Shown piece by piece: positions 10,439 to 21,775 of a stretch of 64,000 nt of DNA. The position numbers and the translations under genes are program-made. Numbering within the stretch: position 1 is the first letter of the stretch; each line of letters starts with the position of its first letter. Source of the stretch: Sipunculus nudus (Eukaryota; Annelida; Sipuncula; Golfingiida; Sipunculidae); NCBI GenBank assembly GCA_026874595.1, contig CM049307.1, positions 342,579-406,578 of the forward strand, read 5' to 3'. The notes under the pieces were generated by a model. The model was not told the DNA's origin, made no database searches, and was given only the letters and a program-made list of their open reading frames with translations.

Positions 10439-12538
10439 TCTATATAATTAATACGGAGTTGGGTTTTTTCTAGACCACGGTTTACCTGCTTCCGTTCTGA
10501 TTTGAATCTCCAAATTCGGCAGACGTATCAGTGGTGCGCTCTTCCATGACAAGTTTATTTTGTTTAGCGGGATTATTCCCTATTAAGCTGAATAATTAAT
10601 AATTTTAATATTTCCCCATTAGGTGACCCTATTTATTTTGTGCTGCAAGGTCCTCCACCCCTGTGACGCTTTTTCAGGGGGCGCCTCGGGGATTTTCACT
10701 GGCCTGTTAAGACCGTGGCCAGAGCGCATGTCATGCCCAATAGGCATTTCCGTGCAATACACGGTCACGCGTGTCCACCAGAATCCCCATTGATCCCCCA
10801 TAACCATTGTTCGTCCAAGTCATGTGTTTTATGGATTTTTTTTTTCAAAAAGAAGCCCCACAACTTTATTATTCAGGGTGGGTGGGGTCACATATATTTG
10901 TTAAGTTCCGTTGTCTGTAGGGACGGTGGGTGAAACATGAAATAATATCACCAGTACATCTTGAAATTCATAACAAACTAGAATCTAGTCAGGGCGTACA
11001 GACCTCCACCAGAATCACCTTTAATATCAGTCATGGGTTCACGTGTATGCGTTTCATGTGTGAACACTGTCATGCCTCAGTAACACGAGTTCACCTTGCG
11101 AGTGACAGAACAAATAAATACGAATGGGTGGCTTCCACACGGGGACAAAGGAATGGCCCTTTGTCATAATGGTTTATAGGAAAATATATATTGAGGTGAT
11201 TCTTATAACCTCAAAAATGAAATGGACTATTGATATGTGTTTACCCTAACCCTTTTTTTAATAGGGAGCACTTTTCCGTTGAGAGGACACAAAGAGCAGA
11301 GACCCTTTACACGATCAACGTTTTATAGGTTAATAGGTATGTTAATTTTTTACACATTAAGAAGTATCTTTCCATAACCATGGTTTTAATAGTTAGGCCG
11401 ATTTATGGTTTGTTTGAAAAAAAAGTTTTTTTTTTCAAAAGGAAGCCCTGGGGGGGGGGGGGATTGCACACACTTCGAGGGGTCCTAAATCTCTTGGGGA
11501 CTTTGAAACCCCAGCCAGAATCAAATAATCAGTCGTTCGTTCATACGTGCATGTAAAACATTGCCATGGTTCAGAAACACGGGTTCACCAGGCGAATGGC
11601 AGAACAACTGCATACGAATAGGCGGCTTCTACTTGGAGACAAAGGAATAGCCCCTTATAATTATTCCTCTGTGGAATTGTGATTATGGCACTTAAGAAAA
11701 AAAATTATGGTGATTCCGATTACCTCCTTAAATGTAATGGATTACGGATGCAGTTTTACTCTACCCCTCTACAAATTTACAGCAAATCTGTTTATTACAT
11801 TTTGAGTTAATTTGCTGAAAGACAATGCAACGAAACAAGGCTGAAGTGGTTTCTTTGCTAAATGCTTTCATCGAAATATATCAACCTGCTTTTTTTATCT
11901 GTGAGAGTTGTCAATGTTTCAGCAGACCTGCTTATTCTATGACAATTTACAATACTTAAACCAGAAATTTAATACTGTTGGAATATATTATTATGGGCCT
12001 ATCTTTTTCACATTGGCAGTTATACGTTTCGCTTACAAGAGACTTCCACGACATATGCATGTGTATACAAATAACGCATGTGTCTGTTCACATGCCTTGG
12101 ACTATACCACGATGTCGCCTGAGCTTCAATTAATACAAAGCATCTTTCATATAATTTCACGGTAGAATGCTTCTTTATACAATCGTTATATCTACGATAT
12201 TTCCAAAGCAATGAAGCTGTCGGACCTATGTTGTTTATCCGAAAAAAAAACTTCTCACTTAAAAATTCGGAAACCCTGTATATGCCTCAAGTCACTTTTC
12301 AAAATTTATTTTTTGTGTGATTTCTGGAATAGAATAAAAATGTTGATATTTTGGTGGAGGGTGCTTCTGGAGAATTCTAGCAGAAGTAATCTTTATATAT
12401 TTTAGTAATCATAAGTGAAACACATGACAATAGTTCCTGCAAAAACCTAGGATTTAAATAGGCGTCATTTAGTTCCTATCAGCTCATTACAAAAATATGC
12501 ATTAGATAGAGCCACTGATTTTCCACGGTACCAGCTAG
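10439..12538 (+). mobile_element. Non-autonomous Helitron, copy A (2.1 kb)
   Basis: The 5' end is A|TCTATATAATTAATACGG, fitting the Helitron TC start. The 3' end is TTTTCCACGGTACCAG-CTAG|T, the CTRR end followed by T. In copies B and C the same end carries a clean hairpin CCGTGG-ATTTT-CCACGG; here the left arm is mutated (CCACTG). The body is the reverse complement of copies B and C over nearly its whole length. No Rep or helicase frame is present, so it depends on another element. Compared with copy B it holds an extra internal duplication: the segment from 10843 (TTTTTCAAAAAGAAGCCCC) to about 11260 is a diverged repeat of 11427-11775. Confidence 0.85.
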
Positions 12539-14004
12539 TAAATATTATATGTCAGATGTAGCTTCCTTCCAATAAAAATGGAGAAATATATATGATTGAT
12601 GCATTACCATATAAATGATCTGAAGCAAATAGTAGACCAAGAAATAAGATGGAGATACTTATTATACTTTGATTCAGACTTATCAATATAAAACCAACAT
12701 TTTCTTTCATTCCTTATAAAAAGGACTGACACTCAAATTACTGTATTGATTAGTAAGTAATAATTACTAATAATATCTAACATGTCGATAACAGTTAAAT
12801 ACTCAAAGGAATTACTTGTATTGCTACCATAATTACCGGAACAAGCACCAGTATGAAATAAAAACTTAATTTTATTACATCTCTAATGCAATGGGACCAA
12901 AAAAAAAAAAGAAAAAAACATGATAAAATCAAACCTTGAAAATCAATGTTTCCATAGTCTCCAAATTAATAATCTTGGAGACATTGTTTACGGCGAGTAA
13001 TTAATCTTAAAATTTCAGTGTAAAAACGGAATTAAACAGATTTCTAATTGAATGGAGAAGTTACCCGCTGATAACCGGAGAGGAAATAGCAGAATTAATT
13101 TGAAATTATGGATGACGCTTTGTTTTGTTACATGCTGCATCTCCAAAAGTCAGCGACTAATGTCACGTGACAGCCGCGCGTGTGCAAAGTACGTCAAGCA
13201 GCCTGTGACTGAATTGATTAATAAACCGGCATTCTGGGTAAAGAAATCGTTCATTCAATATGTCTGACGCCAAACTCATCAGTCTTATAATTATAGGCGA
13301 CGAGTCAACATGTCTCATTAGCACATTTCCCGTCAACTTTGACAAAACATTTTAAGATTTAGCGTCCTCTGACATTTTATTTTGAAACAACCACCACTGA
13401 TGAGTTTCCCCGGCAGAAAAAAAAAAGGAACGGCAAAACTGAAATCCTTTCAGTCATGATTTGTCGTAAATCACAAGTCCCTCCTTCTGTTTGTACAAAG
13501 TCTGCAATGTTTTAATTCAAGGATCTGGGACGCTGGCACGTAATATGACTTACATTGACACAGTCCTTTCTTGGTAATGCGGGTGTCTGATGCAAACCTA
13601 AATCAAGCGAAAGTGTGTTCTTACAGATATAGGCCTACTGTACTTTCAATAAACATTTAATAAGAAGTCTCTTTCTTTCAAAACATCGGTTCAGTTCCTA
13701 TCGCCTGGCGCAATTGGTTAGCGGATAATGCATTAAAAGGGCTGCCACAGAAATTTACACTAGCTTATGATATTAAGTCATCTTTATGGAAAATAATAAT
13801 CTTAAAGAACTTCAATGATTTCACTTCAATTAAATTAAGCATAATAAACTTAAAATGATTAAGTTGCATCGTCCTTATCTGGTGTTTCATTGACTGATTT
13901 TGTTAGATGGTCAGATACAAGGATTCAACATATTGTTGAAATCAACTTTGTGTCAGTCTTCTTATGACAGGTTATGTAGGTCACGGGGCCTTTGAGTTGG
14001 ACCG
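12539..14004. other. Unannotated; no gene seen
   Basis: AT-rich, with A-runs at 12900 and 13420. At 13703-13737 a tRNA-like half (CCTGGCGCAATTGGTTAGCG) occurs without a box B, probably a SINE trace or chance. The frame at 13052-13267 shows no domain. Confidence 0.45.
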
Positions 14005-14431
14005 GGAGCAGCAGGAGACGGCCATGTTTGAGACCTGTCTGCCTCGTGTACCAGCTGTTACTGACGGAGCAGCAGGAGACGGCCATGTTTGAGACCTGTC
14101 TGCCTCGTGTACCAGCTGTTACTGACGGAGCAGCAGGAGACGGCCATGTTTGAGACCTGTCTGCCTCGTGTACCAGCTGTTACTGACGGAGCAGCAGGAG
14201 ACGTACATGTTTGAGACCTGTCTGCCTCGTGTACCAGCTGTTACTGACGGAGCAGCAGGAGACGGCCATGTTTGAGACCTGTCTGCCTCGTGTACCAGCT
14301 GTTACTGACGGAGCAGCAGGAGACGGCCATGTTTGAGACCTGTCTGCCTCGTGTACCAGCTGTTACTGACGGAGCAGCAGGAGACGGCCATGTTTGAGAC
14401 CTGTCTGCCTCGTGTACCAGCTGTTACTGAC
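14005..14431 (+). repeat. 61-bp minisatellite, exactly 7 units
   Basis: The unit starts GGAGCAGCAGGAGACGGCCA and ends CCAGCTGTTACTGAC. The units are almost identical; the fourth has GTACA in place of GGCCA. An eighth unit breaks off at AGAACAGCAG. It is much richer in G and C than the flanks. The first unit plus its left flank stays open in one frame (FELDREQQETAMFETCLPR...), hinting that it may have been copied from coding DNA, but 61 is not a multiple of three and no protein was recognised. Confidence 0.97.
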
Positions 14432-15289
14432 AGAACAGCAGTACTAAAAAGACTACAGCTCTATATAATATTGTCACAATTAAGGCAGTCATTAGGACAA
14501 TGGTGACACCCTGTATATAATATTATAACGGCAGAATTTCATCTATGAATCCACACAACCAAGAGGTTCAATATTACAATATCCATAGGAACATAGATAT
14601 AGCCCACTGACACCCACTGACTTACTAATATTGACCGATAATATTGTATAAATTACTATTACAAACAATAAATTGCGATACAATTAATTTTTTAACACTT
14701 TTCCAATCTTTTATATGACATTTTGACACACGCAGTCTTTAAAAAATAGGCCGGTCTCACTGGTGATATACATAGCACGCGAACTACTGTAATGAAAAAT
14801 TGGTTATCTCGCCGACTTTCGCCAATTTAATCACGGTACATGGAAGCGGGTTTTTGCCCTTAAAGATGTATTGGCTCGTCTGGACAAGTTCATCTCATTC
14901 CAGGTTCCATGCTTCATTCATAAACATCATTATCTTCCCCCTCTTTTGTCCTCCGGTACAACGCGTGTATTAAATTTACATCGATATAAGCTCAATATAC
15001 AATGTCAAATATATTAAAGATAGTAAATATAGCGCCCTTGAAGAGAGTTCTGAGTCATTTTACATTGTTCCAGGTAATATAAAGAATAAATCATTTGCGT
15101 TATTTATGAATAGAAGAAAACTCAATAGATGTTATAAATAATTTAAAGGTACCTCTCGATGCACAGGAAAACTGCGCAAGCACATGTTATATGAAAGTAC
15201 ATTGAATGATAAGCAATCATCAATGTACCGTGAGAGGTGAATAAACAACAAAGGTCGGCCCTGAACATTCCTTCATTGGATATAACTAT
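14432..15289. other. Unannotated spacer
   Basis: AT-rich; no gene or repeat recognised. Confidence 0.45.
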
Positions 15290-17460
15290 ATATTTTTTCT
15301 CTTTCTTTTCCTTCTTTCATTTTCTTTCTCTGTTTTCTTTACTTGCTCACAGTCTAAATATGGTTCAATACATATAAAAGAATTATATACAAAGTCATTT
15401 AAAACAAAGACAATTCCAACGACAATCCACTGATTTAACATCTGGTGTTTAAAATGGAGAATATTTCTTCCATTTTTTTTTCATATATTTATGTACTCTT
15501 TCTTTTTCTGCTACCAAACGTTCAATAAATTTTTTATCTTTTACATACCTGATAAATATCAGGAGCGAAGGGACTCTTCCTTGCTTACGCTATAAAAAAA
15601 TAACCATCTTAAATGTCAATTACAATATATCAAATAGCTTTTTGTATGGAACATCATTTGTACACCTTGAATATAGTATTTCTCTCGTTAATGCTGGCAT
15701 ATAAAATTTGCTCGACTGGCCCAACTATGGAAATAAAGAAATTTGCTCATAAAACATTCACAAAAAGATGACAAACTGATTGCGTATCAATGAAACAATG
15801 TGAGCATCTATTGGAATCTGTAAATCTCCAAATATATAACTTCTCGTTGAGAGTCAAAATTTTTTTATGTAAAATTTTAAATTGGAATTGCCTCATATAC
15901 ATGTCATTTGTTGTTTCATATATATGCTTCACCGCTTTCTTCCAACAAAAATCGTTGGTTAGATTTAGTTGGAGATTTAATTTGTTCACTGGTTCTTCTA
16001 TTTTTTTCAGTATTGATTGATGAGGCCAAAATCAGAAAGGTATGGTTCTCAGGCACTATTTAGTAGAACCCAGTGCGGGCGGGCGATATTTTATTTGACC
16101 TTTTTTTTGTATGTTTCGTAAAATGTTCATATGATCAGGAAAAAGCATGAATATAACAAAATTGTTTTGCTAAACAGGCAAAACTACTACATAACAAGGG
16201 AAATCTTATCAAAATTGTATTATTTATCTTCTCGAAAGATGAAAGTCAAATAAAAATTAATGATTCGGGGGCTTAAAATTGACGCGGGCGGTGCTTGAGA
16301 ACCATACCTCTTATTTTTTTTGGCCTTATACAATTGCTTAAAATTTAGTTCCTCTTGATTAATGCATATACCCCCATAGGTATCAATTCATCAGATAACA
16401 CGTCATAATTAGACATGCCTGTTTTTAATACTATCTTTCCAATTCGGTGGAACCGCCTCCTGTTACCCTCTCCAGTGAATAAAGTAAGAAGAATAAACAG
16501 TACTGACGGGAATCACTTGTAAAAATTCTTTTTTTCCGTCCATCATCATGTAATTTATGGTAAATAAATCTGATGCCTATATCATCTAAATATTTAATAT
16601 ATCTTCACTCTAACAACCCACATTGTTCTCTGTGTTTCTATAATAGCACTTTTATCTTGCAATCTAATACCCCCTCTGTCCCTGTCGTTTAAAAGAACCT
16701 CATATTTAATTTTCGCCTTTCTTTCATACCATTTAAAGTCTACAATACAGTTTTTATTTTCTTAACTTGATACAGTAATTTTGAAATTCATAAAGCTTTA
16801 ACAATTATATTTCTCCCGTATATTGTCGATGCTCTTTGTTTCCATATGTTAAATAGGACTTCCATTTTATCGTGAATACTATCAAAATTTAAAGTATTAG
16901 AAAGTTTAGTGTCATATGTAAAATAAATCCGTAAAATTGTTTAATTGCGTCTTTACGTAAGTTGACCCATTTAATGTCGCCTTCAGCTGCCGGTATATCC
17001 GTGCTAGTATCAAGCTAAGCAGCTTCACATGTGTTGTAATTTATTTCGAGGGATGAAATCTTATCAAATTGTTTCAAAATTTATTAAAAATTGGTGTCGT
17101 CTGCATATATGCATTGCTTTATTTTAAGTCCTCGTTCAATAAACTAAAAGCTCTCCAGGCTGAAAGTCTCCTATTGTCTTTTCCGGGTTTTTCAATTAGT
17201 GTTATTATTGCTAGTTGTAAGCAACCCTTCAGTCAAACTTTGATTTAAACAATTTAACAGGCCATCAATTAGACATTTAGATGTTCGTGTAAATATTTTG
17301 GATTTTTATTATAAACTCTCATTAACAGTTGAATATATAATTCAGATACATTACAATTTTTGACATTTTTCTCGTCCAAGATATGATGTCTTCAACTATA
17401 ACATCATAAACCTTGAGTATTTTCTTGTTTATTTCAGTCTGTAAAATTCCATTTTTTCGT
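15290..17460 (-). pseudogene. L1/Tx1-like non-LTR retrotransposon, decayed
   Basis: Read on the minus strand: near 17200 TLIEKPGKDNRRLSAWRAFSLLN, which corresponds to the RT stretch usually ending NWRPISLLN. Almost directly after comes the catalytic YADD (rc of 17096-17107), so the RT palm between them (about 150 residues in relatives) is deleted. Then a SSLEINYNTCEAA stretch, a RNIIVKALMNFK stretch, WYERKAKIKYEVLL with RDRGGIRLQD, and at 15989-15747 a zf-RVT-like end (WKKAVKHIYE ... CSHCFIDTQSVCHLF). The C-terminal Lys-rich tail continues to about 15420. Many stops and frameshifts mark an old copy. No endonuclease or ORF1 was found upstream of 17460. The clade call rests on this motif order and is moderately sure. 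Confidence 0.85.
16024..16325. mobile_element. 302-bp inverted-repeat element (MITE-like) inside the LINE
   Basis: The ends are inverted: GGCCAAAATCAGAAAGGTAT on the left, GGCCAAAAAAAATAAGAGGTAT as reverse complement on the right. Both continue GGTTCTCAxGCAC (left arm core 16038-16056, right arm core 16291-16309). No clear target duplication was found. It separates two parts of the same LINE frame region, so it was inserted later. Confidence 0.7.
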
Positions 17461-19169
17461 ATTACTCACATGACATCTTAAAATGATTTCGAATATTAAC
17501 TTTAAAAAATAATTGAATATTAATAAAAATTGGACGCCTTCCGACTTTCTCTCAGATATGAAACCATTCCGTTTATTTTAACCACAATTAAAACTATCAA
17601 ATGAAGTATTGTGTATGAGAAAAAGTAAAGTAGAAGAAAGAGAAAACTACTTATAGTTTTGGTAATCTTTGAGAGAAGGAAAGGACTGGGAGACCGGCTC
17701 TTCGATACAGTTAAAATATTATAGCCATGTATATTAAAATTCATATAAATCCTCATTCAGTCGAATTGTTCTTAACATTCGATGTTACCATCATCTATTT
17801 TATTATACTGTTTATACATATGAACTTTAACCCATATTTTTGTACAGGTACACTTCACCGTGCACATGCACACGTACACACATATAAAATATGTACATTC
17901 ATATATATATACGCGTACACGCACGCGTATACATACGCATATACAAACAAACATATACACAAATAAACATACAAAATAATAAAATGTGTATAATAAAATA
18001 CAGCATTAGTTTTGACATATAATTACATTTAAACCAATACATAATCCCTTTGAATATTATGAACAATTTTTACTTGTTTGGGGCGGTGTCATGTGTAAAT
18101 CTCTGCTCAAGGCGTGAACTAACAGTATTGGCGGGTCATGTAACTAATTATGTCCTGCTTGATATCGGACAAGGCCCCGACGTCATACTTTCTTTAACCA
18201 ATATTCTCTCGGGTGTCACCGTAGCTGGGGTTGGTGGATGACGTCAGTAATAGCCCGGACAGTTCCTCTCCTTTTCGAGACACAGTCTTGGTTACCCCTT
18301 TGCCTGAGGTCGTTTATACTCAAATCGAACCTCTTATAGTTTGCAACTTTTTGGATGACCGGGACTGTCAAACTGTCAAACTGATGAGAGAAAGTTTGTT
18401 GCATTTCAGTTTAACACCTTCTATTACATTTCACGTGTTACACTAACAACCAGATCTTAACACACACACACACACACACACAAAACAATGTTTATGTAGA
18501 TTGTCTTAGAACAATTCTTATCCAACACATTTGAATGGACTGCACTTCCTCCGTTTCATTGTTACCTACGCCGCTGTTGTATTTAGAGCCCCAGGAGGAT
18601 TGTTGGGCTTAGATTTCAATACCCGCAACCCATAAAGGCAGATCCGTACTATTGGAAGTCCAATTCTCGGCAGACTTGGCCACACATTCCAAGATTGGGC
18701 CGGCACCAACTATATATTCCGGAAACGCATTGCAACATATGATCCCATTACCAAATTCTGTAAGGTAGATAAACGTATCTGTTCCAACCCATGTTAAAAA
18801 CATTTCTTTTAAAGAGAGCTTAAAGGCTGTAATTATTGCATGTAATTATATTTCATGTTCTTAATTGTTATATGTAATTATAGTTAACATTCACAATTGT
18901 TTTTTAAAAGTTTAGTGCAAAAAGATTTAAATATATTATGGCATGTATTAATATAAATTTTATTATTAATCGCCATGAGCAAATTTTTTTGCGTCTTATA
19001 TTAGAGATTTCCACCATTTGCTGTTGTATTCATTTTGGACAAAGTGATACTCTTTCAACATATACTTTTCGAAATTTGGAAGAATAGCACAGAAAATGGT
19101 CTTGACCGGAGCAAGATTGTGGGTCCTAAGCATTAATCAGTCAAGGTACTCGTACATACTAAATATAAA
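17461..19169. other. Unannotated; alternating purine-pyrimidine tract and (AC)n
   Basis: Holds the CA/TA/CG alternating tract at 17862-17970, which could adopt Z-DNA, and an (AC)10 run at 18463-18482. Frames at 18050-18446 and 18609-18803 show no recognised domain. Confidence 0.45.
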
Positions 19170-19397
19170 CTTATCTATTTTACATGGATTGTACACATAG
19201 TTATTATAACTAATCGCGGCACTCTGTGGCTCCGATTGTGGCGTTCCGTAGCCTGTAGAGATGGAGGAAACCGGAGAAAACCACATGCCTTGGACGGGCA
19301 ACTATACAACCCATTCTTATAACCACGCAGGGGATCGAACCCGGGTCGCCACCGGAGAGAGCCGAGCGTTTTACCCCTCGACTGTCCAGGCCCCAAG
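19170..19397 (-). mobile_element. tRNA-derived SINE
   Basis: On the minus strand the head reads CTGGACAGTCGAGGGGTAAA, with a box A-like stretch at 19382-19366 and a box B GGGTTCGATCCC at 19342-19331, spaced as in a tRNA. A non-tRNA body follows with GTTTTCTCCGGTTTCCTCC, then a tail ending near GTTATAATAACTATGTGTAC. RNA polymerase III promoter elements are therefore in place. It is not a working tRNA, since no acceptor stem closes. Confidence 0.8.
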
Positions 19398-21296
19398 GCA
19401 TACTTAGACGGACGGTCATTTTTATTATGAGTTTTCTTTCACCTGTGTCATATTTAACATGTTCAAACACTATCTTATTTTTAGGCAAAAATGTATGTTT
19501 CTCATACATCTTATTTTATAGGTTTCCGATAATAAAATCATATGATCGGGGGAAATGATCATAACAGAACGCCACCACATTACAAAGGGATATTTCATCG
19601 AAATATTATTATGTTATTTTTCTTGAAACGAATATCCAAGCTAGAGCTAGAAATCGGTAAGTTTACTGAAAATCTATACAAAACATATCATGCTGGGTCA
19701 CAATTTCCTGAAAAAAAACAGCCTTTATTTCTCAATACACAATGTTGTACATGAATAATTGTCTATGAAAAGCTATAAAACATGAACACAGGCAGAAATC
19801 CAATATGCGGGTACTCCCTGGCCCAGACAACGCAGTCTACGCATTCTCTACATGAATTCCACGTACCGGTATGCTCAAGGAGTATTGCCGCGCATGTTGA
19901 CCGGCGCACTGATCGTCATCTCAAGTAACACGCGTCATTCTTTAACTATAAAGAAGGCTTTTAAAACTTGATCAAGTTAGGATGTTACCCTATCCATTGA
20001 GGAGGAATATAGGTTTATAAATCATAATACACATTTGTAATGTCCATAAGACGTCAACAATGATGTCGCAGAATTAAATATGCCACGAGTTAAGATGTGT
20101 TGCCGTTTTTGTCCCGGACACAGATTAAATTTATTCATATGGAGGTTTAAGTTATTTATTGGAAAGTGAAAAACCAATGTTGTTTTCTGCGCATACGCTT
20201 GCTTAAATATACACTACCGATATCTGTCTGTTTGCGTTTGTCAGAAAATGTCTTATCTTGCCGAAAATTGCGGCACCACTAACTGTATACTCCATTACCA
20301 GTTAGGCTTCATCAGCGCCGAGCAATGTCTCAAAGTGACTTTTTCTTTTATGACAAAGTAACCCCGCCGTCCCTGGCGAAACTAAGATGATGTAGTGCAA
20401 GGATTGTTTCACGTCTAGTCCATTCCAATCTAATAGTACATTGATCTACAGCGAGGCCGCAACAACCAACGTTTCCCCCCTCAGGAAATGAATAAAGCAG
20501 CCAGTGGAATCATGGTAACCCGCGAGCTGAGTATCTCAGACCCTCCATAAGAAACTCCGGCCTTATGATTGAAGAGTAAACCTGCTAGCGGGTGATGCGC
20601 TCAGACCATGCAAAATACTGATAAGACTGGCCTGAACAACTCAAGCGCCCAAAACGTGTGACAGATTAGCTTATAATACTATATCTTCTGATAAGGGTTG
20701 ACCTTTATTTTTTTTACCTAAGGGAGAGGTCATTAATAAAACGTAAGACATCCTACCGTTGATCATATGACTTATGTATGCGTACCGTAGCTCCTCTGTT
20801 AATACAAAACATACCTACAGCCAGATCATAATTCCGTCCTTGGGATAGTTATCAAAGAAACATGCAGTACCTTCCACATAAGTTTGGATGTGGGAAGCCT
20901 CAAGCGGGAGACTTTGCATGAATAACCATAAACAAAACTACAGGCGTTGGCCGGTTTGTTGTAAGGTTCGGAATGGAAAAAATGGCAGGCTAACTTAATT
21001 TTAAAGACCAACGTTATGAAGATTAGGTGAGTGCTCTCCCTTTCGTGTGTGTGTGATTGTGTGTTTGTTAAATTTAATCATGCATGAACGGAATTTCATG
21101 GCCATTTTGGGAAAGGATCAATAAAGAAACTAGTAGATTTTGGTGTGGACCCCGCATATGATCCAGATTCGTCATTAAGGAATATTCTCAAATGTATAGT
21201 CACTTATGCGCAAATGAATCGGTCTATCGTGAGTTTTAACTACTTCTACCCGTAAATTATATTCGAAAAAAATATGATCCTGGTGAACTTCGCATT
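19398..21296. other. Unannotated; no gene seen
   Basis: AT-rich intergenic sequence without recognised genes, RNAs or repeats. Confidence 0.45.
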
Positions 21297-21775
21297 AAAC
21301 ATTTATACATACGGCGTGACGTGACATCAAATAAATAATGGTATTACTGCACATTAACTGGAAAACATTTATACACAAGGTGATATCAAATAAATAATGG
21401 TATTACCGCACATTGACTGGAAAAAAATTTATACACACGGTGTGACATCTAATAAATGATGATATTACTGCACATTAACTGAGAAACATTTATATACACG
21501 GTGTAACATCAAATAAATAATGGTATTACTGCACATTAACTGGGAAACACTATACACACGATGTGACATCGAATAAATAATGGCATTACTGCTCATTAAC
21601 TTAGAAACATTTATACACACGATGTGACATCTAATAAATGATGATATTACTGCACATTAACTGAGAAACATTTATATACACGGGTTAACATCAAATAAAT
21701 AATGGCATTACTGCACATTAACTGAGAAACACTATACACACGATGCGACATCAAATAAATAATGGTCTTACTGCG
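21297..21775 (+). repeat. About 61-bp minisatellite, 8 units in trimers
   Basis: The unit starts AAACATTTATACACACGATG and ends TTACTGCACATTAACTGAG. Units 3-5 (from about 21421) and 6-8 (from about 21604) match each other better than their neighbours: CTAATAAATGATGATATTAC, then a TATATACACGG variant, then a shortened AAACACTATACAC variant. This is a ~183-bp higher-order repeat copied once. Confidence 0.92.

Noticed and set aside
13703-13737. tRNA gene
   Set aside because: Only a box A-like 5' half (CCTGGCGCAATTGGTTAGCG); no anticodon arm, box B or acceptor pairing.
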